NCBI RefSeq assembly: GCF_029892155.1
Contig: NZ_JARZAG010000016.1
Span: 1 to 64,000, forward strand
Source: Kitasatospora sp. GAS204B
Lineage (GTDB): Bacteria > Actinomycetota > Actinomycetes > Streptomycetales > Streptomycetaceae
Direction of reading: 5' to 3'
Length of the DNA stretch: 64,000 bases
Below, one piece after another: positions 33,957 through 43,052 of this stretch (position 1 is its first letter; each line of letters opens with the position of its first letter). The position numbers and the translations under genes are program-made. The notes under the pieces are model-generated. The model was not told where the DNA came from and made no database searches. It saw nothing but the letters and a program-made list of their open reading frames with translations.

Positions 33957-34751
33957 CTACCGCAGGGGCCCCTCCGGCGGCCGCTGCCGCGGCATGGTGG
34001 GCCTGGTACCCGGCGCCGGCAGCACCCGGACCTGAGCCGGCGTGCCGCCCTCCGAGCGGCCGCCCCAGCTGCCGGGGGCCTGCGTGGGCAGCTGGGTCAT
34101 CCGGGCCCGGAACTCCAGCATCCACTCCGAGGTCTCACCGCGGACCAGCTCCGACACGTCCTCGCAGAACCGCCGCAGCACGCCCAGGCAGCGCTCGGCC
34201 GCCTCGCCCGCGGTGCCCTCGGTGGGGCCGAGCACCTCGCGCACGCACTCCGAGGCCCAGTCGAACTGGAAGGCCTCCAGCCGCCGCTGCAGCGCCTGGG
34301 CGGTGGAGACGTCCCGCATCCACCCCGAGCTGAGCCCGAACGCCCGGTCGGTGGCCAGGCAGCCCGCCGCCAGCGCGAGGGCGACGTACCCCCAGGCGGT
34401 GCCGTGCGGCAGGCGCCCGGTCAGCTGGACCAGCGGCAGGGTCACCCCCGCCACCCCGAGGGTGGCCGCGCCGGCCCGCAGCAGCCGCGCCCAGCGGCGC
34501 TTCCAGAGCCGGTCCTGGCGGTACCACTCGATCGCCTCGACCGCGCGCTCCTCGGACCAGCGGTAGAGCTCCTCCAGCCGCTCGGCCGGCTCGCCCCAGT
34601 CGCCGAGCGGGAACTGGCGGGCGCTCAGGTCGGCCCGGTGACGGGTGGCGGCACGGTCCCGCCCGGTGGCGGCCGCCGTGCCGGGCTGGTCCTCCTCGCC
34701 GAGGTCCTTGCCCCAGGGACTCTCCTCGGGCTGCATTTCGGGCTGGCTCAC
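33957..34751 (-). CDS. SLATT-domain two-helix membrane protein
   Basis: A 264-aa protein. After about 65 charged residues, a helical region (LEELYRWSEERAVEAIEWYR) leads to two adjacent hydrophobic helices (ATLGVAGVTLPLVQLTG and WGYVALALAAGCLATDRAFG), then a long amphipathic helix (QALQRRLEAFQFDWASECV). This is the SLATT/DUF4231 arrangement of pore-forming effectors in nucleotide-signal conflict systems, though many streptomycetes carry stand-alone copies. GTG 34751 has AAGGGAG 8 bp upstream. No cyclase or SLOG partner is adjacent, so an immune role is not supported here. Confidence 0.75.
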   Translation of the reverse strand: MSQPEMQPEESPWGKDLGEEDQPGTAAATGRDRAATRHRADLSARQFPLGDWGEPAERLEELYRWSEERAVEAIEWYRQDRLWKRRWARLLRAGAATLGVAGVTLPLVQLTGRLPHGTAWGYVALALAAGCLATDRAFGLSSGWMRDVSTAQALQRRLEAFQFDWASECVREVLGPTEGTAGEAAERCLGVLRRFCEDVSELVRGETSEWMLEFRARMTQLPTQAPGSWGGRSEGGTPAQVRVLPAPGTRPTMPRQRPPEGPLR

Positions 34752-35132
34752 CTGTGGGGCTCCCTTGACGGGCCTGACTCTGCTGACAGGCCTGACTGCT
34801 GCGCGGACTGCTGTGGGCACTGGTCGACTTCTGGCACTGCCGGGTTGGCACTGCTGGGTATCCAACAGCACTTCTTACCGCCAAATGGCTGACCGTGTGA
34901 TGCCTCCCCCATGATCGTTACCCGAAAAGGCGTCCGTAACCCGTGGTGGCGGGGTTGCGGAAGTCGGCGCGATTTCACTCTTCCGAGCGAGTGCGTCGCG
35001 CGCCGCGAACCTGACCGGGGTCCGTCGCTTGGCGGATCGAACAAGCAGAATCGCCGTTCGGCGCCCGGCAGCTGGAGATCCGCACAGCCCGGTGGGTCGG
35101 CGAGAACAGGCCACCGACTACCCTTGCCAACC
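34752..35132. promoter_or_regulatory. divergent intergenic region, SLATT gene / purD
   Basis: A 381-bp space without a convincing gene, comparatively AT-rich around 34840-34960. It should hold promoters for the SLATT-domain gene (-) and purD (+). No clear operator was found by eye. Confidence 0.45.
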
Positions 35133-36389
35133 GTGAAGGTCCTCGTCATCGGCGGCGGCGCCCGCGAACACGCCCTGTGCCGCTCTCTGTCCCAAGATCC
35201 CGCCGTCAGTGAGCTGCACTGCGCCCCGGGCAACGCCGGGATCGCGCGGGTGGCGACGGTCCACCCCGTCGACCAGCTCGACGGCGCCCAGGTCACCGCG
35301 CTCGCCCGGCGGCTGGCCGCCGACCTGGTGGTGGTCGGCCCCGAGGCCCCGCTGGTGGCCGGCGTCGCCGATCCGCTGCGCGCGGCCGGCATCCCGGTCT
35401 TCGGCCCGTCGGCCGAGGCCGCCCAGCTGGAGGGTTCCAAGGCTTTCGCCAAGGACGTGATGGCCGCCGCGGCCGTGCCCACCGCCCGCTCCTACCTCTG
35501 CACCACGCCCGAGGAGGCCGCCGAGGCACTGGATGCCTTCGGCGCCCCGTACGTGGTCAAGGACGACGGTCTGGCGGCCGGCAAGGGCGTGGTGGTCACC
35601 GCCGACCGCACCGCCGCGCTGGCCCACGCCGCCGCCTGCGACCGGGTGGTGATCGAGGAGTACCTGGACGGCCCGGAGGTCTCGCTCTTCGCGATCACCG
35701 ACGGCAGCACCGTGCTCCCGCTGCAGCCCGCGCAGGACTTCAAGCGCGCGCTGGACGGCGACGCCGGCCCCAACACCGGCGGCATGGGCGCCTATTCGCC
35801 GCTGCCCTGGGCCCCGCAGGGCCTGGTCGCCGAGGTGCTGGAGACCGTGCTGCAGCCGACCGTGGACGAGTTGCGCCGGCGCGGCACCCCGTTCTCCGGC
35901 CTGCTCTACGCGGGCCTGGCGCTCACCTCGCGCGGCACCCGGGTGATCGAGTTCAACGCGCGCTTCGGCGACCCGGAGACCCAGGTGGTGCTGGCCCGGC
36001 TGCGCACCCCGCTGGCGGGCGTGCTGCTGGCCGCCGCCAACGGCACGCTGGCCGACCTGGAGCCGCTGCGCTGGTCCGAGCAGGCCGCCGTGACCGTCGT
36101 GGTGGCTGCCGAGGGCTATCCCGCCGCGCCGCGCTCCGGTGACCCGATCGAGGGCCTGGAGAAGGCCGAGGCCGCCGACGGCACGGTCTGGGTGCTGCAC
36201 GCGGGCACCAGGGCGGACGCCGAGGGCCGGGTGCTCAGTGCCGGCGGCCGGGTGCTCTCGGTCACCGCGACCGGCGCGGACCTGACCCAGGCCCGCGAGC
36301 GCGCCTACCAGGGCGTGGCCGAGATCCGGCTGGACGGCTCGCAGCACCGCACCGACATCGCGCTGCAGGCGGCCCGCGAGGCCGGCTGA
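35133..36389 (+). CDS. purD: phosphoribosylamine--glycine ligase
   Basis: A 418-aa ATP-grasp enzyme, second step of purine synthesis (phosphoribosylamine plus glycine and ATP to GAR). It starts KVLVIGGGAREHALC; the ATP-grasp region has VVKDDGLAAGKGVVV, the GAR synthetase signature EFNARFGDPETQ and NTGGMGAYSP. GTG 35133 puts the beta-strand at the N-terminus as in homologues; no clear ribosome site, so it may be read as a near-leaderless transcript. A terminator follows. Confidence 0.96.
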   Translation: MKVLVIGGGAREHALCRSLSQDPAVSELHCAPGNAGIARVATVHPVDQLDGAQVTALARRLAADLVVVGPEAPLVAGVADPLRAAGIPVFGPSAEAAQLEGSKAFAKDVMAAAAVPTARSYLCTTPEEAAEALDAFGAPYVVKDDGLAAGKGVVVTADRTAALAHAAACDRVVIEEYLDGPEVSLFAITDGSTVLPLQPAQDFKRALDGDAGPNTGGMGAYSPLPWAPQGLVAEVLETVLQPTVDELRRRGTPFSGLLYAGLALTSRGTRVIEFNARFGDPETQVVLARLRTPLAGVLLAAANGTLADLEPLRWSEQAAVTVVVAAEGYPAAPRSGDPIEGLEKAEAADGTVWVLHAGTRADAEGRVLSAGGRVLSVTATGADLTQARERAYQGVAEIRLDGSQHRTDIALQAAREAG

Positions 36390-36414
36390 ACCGCTGCCGC
36401 CAGGCATTCACCAG

Positions 36415-36452
36415 GGGCGCTGCGCCCGGTCATCCCACCGGGCGCAGCGCCC
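36415..36452 (+). terminator. purD terminator
   Basis: A perfect 16-bp stem (36415-36430 with 36437-36452) with a 6-nt CATCCC loop, 25 bp after the purD stop. Confidence 0.88.
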
Positions 36453-36895
36453 TTCGGCGTTCGCCCGGTTGTTCGGCCCGGCGACCGATGGTTGCGTACG
36501 GCGGGGCGATTCCAGTCCTTCGAGTGAATGACGCGTCATCGGGCTGACGGATCAGCGGCGGTGGCCATAGGGTGCGCTGAACCGCGGTGCCGATGGGGGT
36601 GAATCCGCGATCGCCGCCGGGTGCGCGGGCTCGCGCGGGGGGAAGCTGCAAGGACCGGCGCGCCGTCACCAGGACGGGTGGAAACCGGGCCGGACCGGAA
36701 CACCCGCGACGGTGGGCGCGTCAGAACTGGCAGCAGGACGTGCGGGACGGGTGGCCGGGCGTTTCACCGGTCGGCCAACCCCCAGCCCGGCGGCCGGCAG
36801 GTGCCCCCAGGCGTGTACCGCCCGGTCGGCAGGAGCCGATCCGGCCGCGCGAAGGAATCTCGAAGGTCCCGACTCCGAAGGGGGTGCAGCACACG
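36453..36895. other. intergenic stretch without recognised gene
   Basis: A 443-bp stretch between the purD terminator and the M48-like gene. Open frames here are GC-bias artefacts with arginine-rich composition. It likely carries the promoter and 5' leader of the downstream gene; I see no defined element. Confidence 0.4.
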
Positions 36896-38446
36896 ATGGC
36901 CGCTTTCGACGCCGCACGCGCACGGGCGCACGCCGTGCTGCGGATCCGCGCCCTGGCCCGGGCCGCGGCGGTACTGCCCGCCGCAGTCGCCGTGGTGCTG
37001 CTGGCCGGGCGGTTCACCGGCCGGATCGGCGCGCCCGGCGCACCGGACGCCGCCGGCTGGGACGTGGTGCGCTGGGCGGTCGGCGGGTTCGCCGTGCTGG
37101 TCGGCCTGCTCGCGCTGGCCGCCGCCCACCGGCACGCCCGCGCGGTGCCACCGAGCACCCCGGCGGTGCCCGTGCCGCCCGAGCAGGCCCCCGAACTGCA
37201 CCGCCTGATCCAGGAGCTGGCCGACCGGCTCGGGGTGCCGGGCCCGGTCGCGATCGCGCTCACCCCGGACTGCGACAGCTGGCTGGAGGAGCCGGCAGGC
37301 CCGGTGCCGTCGCGGCTGTCGGCGCTGCGCGGCCACCGCCAGTCCGCCGGGTCGCACCGGCCGGCCGGGCAGCTGCTGGTGATCGGCTCGCCGTTCCTGT
37401 GGTGGATGCGGGCCGGCGAGCTGCGGGCCCTGCTGGCCCCGGTGGTGGCCGGCACCGCGGCCGCCGTCGATCCGGAGATCGCCGCCGCCCGCCGCTTCGT
37501 CCGCGGTCTGGACGCCGCGCTCGGCTCGGGTCGGCGCACCCCGCTGGCCCGGCTGCTGGACCGGATCACCCGTGCGCTGCTGAAGGCCTGCCGCGAGCAC
37601 GTGGCCGAGCTGGAGCGGGCCGCCGCCGCGGCCGCCTCCGAGCAGGCCAAGGCGGTCGACTACGGGCTGCGGATCGCCGCCCAGGGCCAGGTCGGCCTGG
37701 CCTACGCCGGGTGGGACCGGCTGCTCACCCGGGTGGCGCTGCCGGCCTGGCGGCTGGGGCGCTGCCCGGGCCAGCTGAACGCCGGAGTGGTCGCCGCGCT
37801 GACCGAGCTGTCCCGCCGCGACCGGCTGGCCTCGGGGTACGAGAGCCGGCTCGGCGACCGTCCGGCCTGTGACCTGCTGGAGGAGCCGGGCGGGATGGAC
37901 GCGGCGGTCTCGCTGCTGGCCGCCGAGCTGTTCCACGGCCCGGTCCCGGCCGGCCAGGCCGACCTGCTCTGGGAGGACTACCCGGAGCAGGTGGTGGACC
38001 GCGGCTGGCGGCTGCAGGCGATGGCGCTGCAGGAGGCGCTGGACACCATCGCCGCGTCCGCCGGGGCCCGTCCGGTCGGGGCGGGCGCCAAGTCGCCGAC
38101 CCTGGCCCGGCTGCTCGACCGGCTCGCCGCCGGCGGCGGGGACGACCTCGCCCGGGCCCTGGCGGCCGCCCCGCCTCCGGCGGTGCCCGGCGCCGCCGAG
38201 CGGGGCGGACGCGAGCTGCTGGCCGACTGCGTGACGGCGCTGGTCTGCTGCGCGGCGGTGGACGGCGCCGGCGGTCGGCCGGGCCTGGACTGGTTGGACG
38301 GCCCGGTCCTGCTGCTCGGCGGGGTGCGCCGCGGCGACCTGGCCGACCCGGTGGTCGAGGCGGTCGAGCAGGGCGCCGCGGGGCCGCTGCGGGCCTGGCT
38401 GGAGGCCGCCGGGATCCGCCTGGAGAAGCCCGTCCGGCTCGGCTGA
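36896..38446 (+). CDS. membrane protein resembling M48 metallopeptidases but lacking HExxH
   Basis: A 516-aa protein. Two N-terminal membrane segments (VLPAAVAVVLLAG, about residues 22-36, and VGGFAVLVGLLALAAA, about 61-77) are followed by ELHRLIQELADRLGVPGPVA and LLVIGSPFLWWMRAGELRAL, the pattern that precedes the zinc motif in M48 peptidases. Where AHELGH is expected the sequence reads APVVAG, so it cannot bind zinc in the usual way. It is probably a non-catalytic relative. It sits between purD and the dimethylformamidase-like gene. ATG 36896 directly precedes the first helix. Confidence 0.7.
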   Translation: MAAFDAARARAHAVLRIRALARAAAVLPAAVAVVLLAGRFTGRIGAPGAPDAAGWDVVRWAVGGFAVLVGLLALAAAHRHARAVPPSTPAVPVPPEQAPELHRLIQELADRLGVPGPVAIALTPDCDSWLEEPAGPVPSRLSALRGHRQSAGSHRPAGQLLVIGSPFLWWMRAGELRALLAPVVAGTAAAVDPEIAAARRFVRGLDAALGSGRRTPLARLLDRITRALLKACREHVAELERAAAAAASEQAKAVDYGLRIAAQGQVGLAYAGWDRLLTRVALPAWRLGRCPGQLNAGVVAALTELSRRDRLASGYESRLGDRPACDLLEEPGGMDAAVSLLAAELFHGPVPAGQADLLWEDYPEQVVDRGWRLQAMALQEALDTIAASAGARPVGAGAKSPTLARLLDRLAAGGGDDLARALAAAPPPAVPGAAERGGRELLADCVTALVCCAAVDGAGGRPGLDWLDGPVLLLGGVRRGDLADPVVEAVEQGAAGPLRAWLEAAGIRLEKPVRLG

Positions 38447-38519
38447 GTACACGTCAACACCCGTGCCGGAAGTCACCGTTGAGGCGAATCGTGAACTCGG
38501 GGTGACGCGTGGCGGGCCC

Positions 38520-38542
38520 CGTGTGGTCTGCTGGACCACACG
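38520..38542. promoter_or_regulatory. 9-bp inverted repeat, candidate operator
   Basis: CGTGTGGTC (38520-38528) and GACCACACG (38534-38542) separated by 5 bp, about 50 bp upstream of the dimethylformamidase-like gene. The size and spacing fit a dimeric regulator site. No linked regulator is obvious. Confidence 0.45.
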
Positions 38543-38591
38543 CACATTTCGGTGGCACATGCCACTGGCGGCGCACCGTGGGAGGGGCGAC

Positions 38592-40148
38592 GTGGACAAG
38601 GAGTCGGCGGATCGCAGATGGGAGTCCGGGACGCTCGCGCACGGCGTCCCGGATCCGTTCGGACAGGGGCCGCTGCCCTGGTTGCGCAGCCCCGACCAGT
38701 ATCTGGCCGGCACCGAGGGCGCCATCCCGTGGTACGTGAGCACCGACGCCCCGGGGCAGCAGCCACTGCCCGCCGCGCCGCCCGCACCGCTGGTGGGCAC
38801 CCCGCGCAACTCCGACGACGTGGTCCAGCAGATCAAGGGCTTCGCCTCGGCCGGCCCGGTCTACCCCGGCGGCTCGGTGGACCTGCGGGTCACCGTGCAC
38901 CCGCCGCGCGACTTCCTGGTGGACATCTACCGGATCGGCCACGACGCGGGCGCCGGTGCCCAGCACATGACGGCCAGTCCGCTGATCGCCGGGCTGCAGC
39001 AGCCGTCCCCGCTGGTGGTCGACCGGACCGTCAGCTGCCACCACTGGTGGCACTCCTGGCGCCAGCAGATCCCGGCGCACTGGCGGCCCGGCGCCTACGT
39101 CGCGGTGCTCACCACCGCCGACCAGCGCCACCGCAGCCACGTCCCGTTCACCGTGCGCGACCCGCTGGCCGCGGGCCCGGCCGACACCGGACCGGCCGCG
39201 GACCTGCTGCTGGTGCTGCCGGACATCACCTGGCAGGCCTACAACCTGTTCCCGGAGGACGGGCACACCGGTGCCAGCCTCTACCACGCCTGGGACGGGC
39301 AGGGGCGGCTGCTCGGCGAGTCGCAGGCGGCGGTCACCGTCTCCTTCGACCGGCCGCACGCGGGCGCGGGCCTGCCGTTGCACGTCGGGCACGCCTACGA
39401 CTTCATCCGCTGGGCCGAGCGCTACGGCTACGACCTCGCCTACGCCACCGCCTCCGACCTGCACGCGGGGCTGGTCGAGCCGTCCCGGCACCGGGCGCTG
39501 ATCTTCCCCGGGCACGACGAGTACTGGTCGGAGCCGATGCGCCGCACCGTCGAGCGGGCCAGGGACGGCGGCACCTCGCTGATCTTCCTCTCCGCCAACA
39601 CCATGTACTGGCGGGTCGAGCTGACCAGTGGCGCCTCCGGTGAGCCGGGCCGGCTGCTCAACTGCCGCAAGCGCCAGCGGGTGCCCGCCGACTCGCCGGC
39701 CGCGGGCCCGGCCGGCGCGGCCAGCGCGCTGTGGCGGGACGCGGGGGAGCCCGAGCAGCACCTGCTGGGCGTCCAGTACGCGGGCCGGGTGGCCCAGCCG
39801 GTGCCGCTGCTGGCCGGCAACACCTGGCACTGGCTCTGGGCCGGCACCGGGCTGCGGGACGGCGACGAGGTGGCGAACCTGGTGGCGGGCGAGGCCGACC
39901 GCTACTTCCCCAAGGTCGCGCTGCCCCCGCACAGCGAGCGGATCCTGCTCGCCCACTCGCCCTACCAGGACGAGCGGGGCCGCCCCCGCCACCAGGAGAC
40001 CTCGCTCTACCGGGCACCCAGCGGCGCCTACGTCTTCGCCTCCGGCACCTTCGCCTGGTCGCCCGCCCTGGATCGCCCTGGGCACGCCGACGAACGGATC
40101 CAGAAGGCCACCGCCAACCTGCTCGACCAGGTCTGCAAGGACGGGTGA
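38592..40148 (+). CDS. N,N-dimethylformamidase large-subunit-like protein
   Basis: A 518-aa protein whose C-terminal half (about 190-515) resembles the beta-subunit domain of N,N-dimethylformamidase: LLLVLPDITWQAYNLF, ALIFPGHDEYWS and SLIFLSANTMYWRVE. The N-terminal part has a beta-sandwich-like region (GGSVDLRVTVHPPRDFLVDIYRIG). Related proteins are common and mostly uncharacterised in actinobacteria. GTG 38592 follows GGAGGGG by 4-5 bp and is preferred over ATG 38463 or 38549. Substrate unknown; amidase activity is inferred only from the family. Confidence 0.75.
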   Translation: MDKESADRRWESGTLAHGVPDPFGQGPLPWLRSPDQYLAGTEGAIPWYVSTDAPGQQPLPAAPPAPLVGTPRNSDDVVQQIKGFASAGPVYPGGSVDLRVTVHPPRDFLVDIYRIGHDAGAGAQHMTASPLIAGLQQPSPLVVDRTVSCHHWWHSWRQQIPAHWRPGAYVAVLTTADQRHRSHVPFTVRDPLAAGPADTGPAADLLLVLPDITWQAYNLFPEDGHTGASLYHAWDGQGRLLGESQAAVTVSFDRPHAGAGLPLHVGHAYDFIRWAERYGYDLAYATASDLHAGLVEPSRHRALIFPGHDEYWSEPMRRTVERARDGGTSLIFLSANTMYWRVELTSGASGEPGRLLNCRKRQRVPADSPAAGPAGAASALWRDAGEPEQHLLGVQYAGRVAQPVPLLAGNTWHWLWAGTGLRDGDEVANLVAGEADRYFPKVALPPHSERILLAHSPYQDERGRPRHQETSLYRAPSGAYVFASGTFAWSPALDRPGHADERIQKATANLLDQVCKDG

Positions 40149-40225
40149 GCCCGGGCGGGCTCGGGGCCGCATGAAAGACTCGGGCTGTCCGAGCAGCGGC
40201 CCCCACTCCTGAGGACTGAACAACC

Positions 40226-41125
40226 TTGAGCGGATTTGTCACCAAGCCCGAGCCGGTCCAGGTCCCCGGCCTGGTCCACCTGCACACCGGCAAGGTGCGC
40301 GACCTCTACCGCGACCAGGCAGGCCGCCTGGTCATGGTGGCCAGCGACCGCACCTCGGCTTTCGACTGGGTGCTGCCCAACGAGATCCCCGACAAGGGCC
40401 GGATCCTGACCCAGCTCTCGCTCTGGTGGTTCGCTCAGATCGCCGACCTGGTGCCCAACCACGTGCTCTCCACCGAGCTGCCCGAGGGCGCCCCCGCCGA
40501 CTGGGCCGGGCGCACCATGATCTGCGACGACCTGAAGATGTTCCCGGTCGAGTGCGTGGCCCGCGGCTACCTGACCGGCTCCGGCCTGCTGGAGTACCGG
40601 GAGACCCGGACGGTCTGCGGCATCGTGCTCTCCGAGGGCCTGGTGGACGGCTCCGAGCTGCCCGCGCCGATCTACACCCCGGCGCTCAAGGCCGAGGTCG
40701 GCGAGCACGACGAGAACGTCCCGTACGAGGAGACGGCCCGCCGGATCGGCGCCGACTGGGCCGCCGAGCTGCGCCAGACCACGCTGGCCGTCTACATCCG
40801 GGCCCGGGACATCGCCAGGGAGCGCGGTCTGCTCCTGGCCGACACCAAGTTCGAGTTCGGCCTGCGCGACGGCGAGCTGGTGATCGGGGACGAGGTGCTG
40901 ACCCCCGACTCATCGCGCTACTGGCCGGCGGACCTGTGGGAGCCGGGCAAGCAGCAGCAGAGCTACGACAAGCAGTTCGTCCGGGACTGGCTGACCTCGC
41001 CCGCCTCCGGCTGGGACCGCACCGGCGAGCAGCCGCCGCCGGCGCTGCCCGCGGACATCGTGGAGCGCACCCGGGCCAAGTACGTCGAGGCGTACGAGCG
41101 GCTGACCGGGACCGAGTGGGTCTGA
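40226..41125 (+). CDS. purC: phosphoribosylaminoimidazole-succinocarboxamide synthase
   Basis: A 299-aa SAICAR synthase, the long bacterial/yeast-like form. It joins CAIR and aspartate with ATP. Motifs: HTGKVRDLYRDQ, VMVASDRTSAFDWVL, VECVARGYLTGSG and LADTKFEFG. The start is TTG 40226, with GAGGA 11 bp upstream. It lies 77 bp after the dimethylformamidase-like gene and is convergent with the response regulator gene. Confidence 0.96.
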   Translation: MSGFVTKPEPVQVPGLVHLHTGKVRDLYRDQAGRLVMVASDRTSAFDWVLPNEIPDKGRILTQLSLWWFAQIADLVPNHVLSTELPEGAPADWAGRTMICDDLKMFPVECVARGYLTGSGLLEYRETRTVCGIVLSEGLVDGSELPAPIYTPALKAEVGEHDENVPYEETARRIGADWAAELRQTTLAVYIRARDIARERGLLLADTKFEFGLRDGELVIGDEVLTPDSSRYWPADLWEPGKQQQSYDKQFVRDWLTSPASGWDRTGEQPPPALPADIVERTRAKYVEAYERLTGTEWV

Positions 41126-41168
41126 GCCCAGGTCGGCTCGGGCGTCGGCTCGGGCACCGGACAGCCGG

Positions 41169-41783
41169 TCAGAGCCAGCCGTGCTCGCGGGCCAGCCGGA
41201 CCGCCGCGTGGCGGTTCTCGGCGCCCAGCTTGCCGGCCGCCGAGGAGAGGTAGTTGCGCACCGTGCCGGGCGAGAGCCCGGCCCGGACGGCGATCTCGGC
41301 GACCGGGGTGCCGTCGGCGGCCAGCTCCAGCACGTCAGTCTCGCGCGGCGTCAGCGGGCTGTCGCCGGCGCTGATCGCCTCGGCCGCCAGCTCCGGGTCC
41401 ACGTAGCGGCCGCCGGAGCGCACGGTGCGGATGATGCCGGCCAGGTCGGCGGCCGAGACGGTCTTCGGCAGGAAGCCGCGCACCCCCACCTCCAGCGCCC
41501 GCTTGAGGTATCCCGGGCGACCGTGCCCGGTGACGATCATGGTGCGGCAGTCCGGCAGCAGCCGGCGCAGTTCGGCGGCCACCTCGATCCCGTCCAGTCC
41601 CGGCATCTGCAGGTCGAGCACCGCCACCTCGGGCCGGTGCGCCTTGGCCATCGCCAGCGCCTCGGGCCCGGAGGCGGCCTGGGCGACCACGGTGAGGTCC
41701 TCCTCCAGCGCGAGCAGCGCGGCCAGCGCGCCGCGGATCAGGTGCTCGTCGTCGGCGAGCAGGATCCGGACGGGGGCGGTCAT
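41169..41783 (-). CDS. NarL-type response regulator
   Basis: A 204-aa regulator: receiver (LLADDEHLIRGAL, acceptor Asp in VAVLDLQMPGLDG, IVTGHG, PKTVSA) and LuxR HTH (TPVAEIAVRAGLSPGTVRNY). Its ATG overlaps the stop of the histidine kinase (ATGA). Last gene of a four-gene operon with ABC ATPase, permease and kinase, so it probably responds to membrane stress or a drug and controls the transporter. Confidence 0.95.
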   Translation of the reverse strand: MTAPVRILLADDEHLIRGALAALLALEEDLTVVAQAASGPEALAMAKAHRPEVAVLDLQMPGLDGIEVAAELRRLLPDCRTMIVTGHGRPGYLKRALEVGVRGFLPKTVSAADLAGIIRTVRSGGRYVDPELAAEAISAGDSPLTPRETDVLELAADGTPVAEIAVRAGLSPGTVRNYLSSAAGKLGAENRHAAVRLAREHGWL

Positions 41784-43009
41784 ACGGCCAACTCCTGCTG
41801 CTCGGTGGCGACGCGGGCCAGCGGCAGGCTGGCGCGCAGGGTGAAGCTCTCGGCGGATCGGTCGCAGCTCAGCTCGCCGCCGTGGGCGGTCAGCCGCTCG
41901 CGCAGGCCCGCCAGTCCACTGCCGCCCTGGGAGGGTTCGGCGGGGCGGACGCCGTCGTTGACCAACTCCAGCACCGCCTGCTCCTGGTGGGTCCAGAGCC
42001 GGACCGAGACCAGGGCGGCCTCGCTGTGCCGCAGCACGTTGGTGGCGGCCTCGCGGACCACCCAGCCGAGCACCGACTGGGTGAGTGCGGGCAGCGTGGC
42101 GGGGTCGGGCCCCAGGTCGATCCGGCACTCGATCCCGGCGGCCCGCAGCACCGAGCGGGCCCCGGTCACCTCGGCGGCCAGGTCGGCGGTCCGGTAGCCG
42201 CGCACCACCTCGCGCACCTCGCGCTGCGAGTCCTGGGCGATCCGCTGCACCTCGACCATCTGGTCGGCCGCCTCCGGGCGCCCGCGCCGGGCGAGTTGGA
42301 CCGCGAGTTCGGCCTTGAGCGCCATCGTGGTCAGGTTGCGGCCGAGCACGTCGTGCAGGTCGCGGGAGAACCGCAGCCGCTCCTCGGCCACCGCGAGCCG
42401 GGCCTGGGCCTCGCGGGCCGTGTCCAGTTCCCAGGTCACCTGAACCATCCAGGCCGAGCAGCGGCAGCTCGCCGCGCATCCCGCCAGGCCGAGCAGACCG
42501 CCGAACGCCTGGCCCACCGCCGCCGCGGGGCTGTCGCCGGCGACGGCCACCGGTGGCAGGGACAGCACCACCATGGCCACCCCCCAGAGCGCCAGGGCGC
42601 GCGGTCGCAGCGCGATCGCGGGGACGACGGCCCAGAGCACCAGCAGGAACTCGGCGCAGACCAGCAGCGCGGTCGATCGGTGGCCGTGGCGCGAGCCGGC
42701 CAGCAGTGGGCCCCAGATGGCGGCCTGGGTGAGGACCGCCTGCGCCAGCAGCAGTCGCACCGGCGTCGGACCGCCGCGCAGGTGGCACTCGAAGGCGGCG
42801 CGGACCAGCGGGACCGAGAGCGCGGCGCCCAGCAGCACCAGCCCGCTCAGCAGGACCGCCGCGAACCCGGACGCCTGCCGGGTCACCTCCTCGGCGGCGA
42901 GGGGGAGCATCGTGAGCGGCACGAAGACCGTCATCGTGTACATCGACCAGCGGATGTAGATCTCGATCCGCTTCGGCTTGCTGTAGTCGCGCCAGGCCCG
43001 AACACCCAT
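41780..43009 (-). CDS. sensor histidine kinase (HisKA_3 type)
   Basis: A 409-aa kinase with about six N-terminal membrane segments (residues about 20-180) and no extracellular sensor domain, as in DesK/LiaS-like intramembrane kinases. The phospho-acceptor motif is FSRDLHDVLGRNL. The ATP-binding domain has VVREAATNVLRHSEA (N box) and GGSGLAGLRERL (G box). ATG 43009 is chosen; the open frame further upstream runs into the permease gene. Cognate regulator follows. Confidence 0.93.
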   Translation of the reverse strand: MGVRAWRDYSKPKRIEIYIRWSMYTMTVFVPLTMLPLAAEEVTRQASGFAAVLLSGLVLLGAALSVPLVRAAFECHLRGGPTPVRLLLAQAVLTQAAIWGPLLAGSRHGHRSTALLVCAEFLLVLWAVVPAIALRPRALALWGVAMVVLSLPPVAVAGDSPAAAVGQAFGGLLGLAGCAASCRCSAWMVQVTWELDTAREAQARLAVAEERLRFSRDLHDVLGRNLTTMALKAELAVQLARRGRPEAADQMVEVQRIAQDSQREVREVVRGYRTADLAAEVTGARSVLRAAGIECRIDLGPDPATLPALTQSVLGWVVREAATNVLRHSEAALVSVRLWTHQEQAVLELVNDGVRPAEPSQGGSGLAGLRERLTAHGGELSCDRSAESFTLRASLPLARVATEQQELAV

Positions 43010-43052
43010 GGCCGCCCCCTCGTCCCGTGTCGCCCTCTTCCTACCAGACGCC

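Noticed and set aside
33957..34751. CBASS-like defence system around the SLATT-domain protein
   Set aside because: No nucleotidyltransferase, sensor or other effector nearby.
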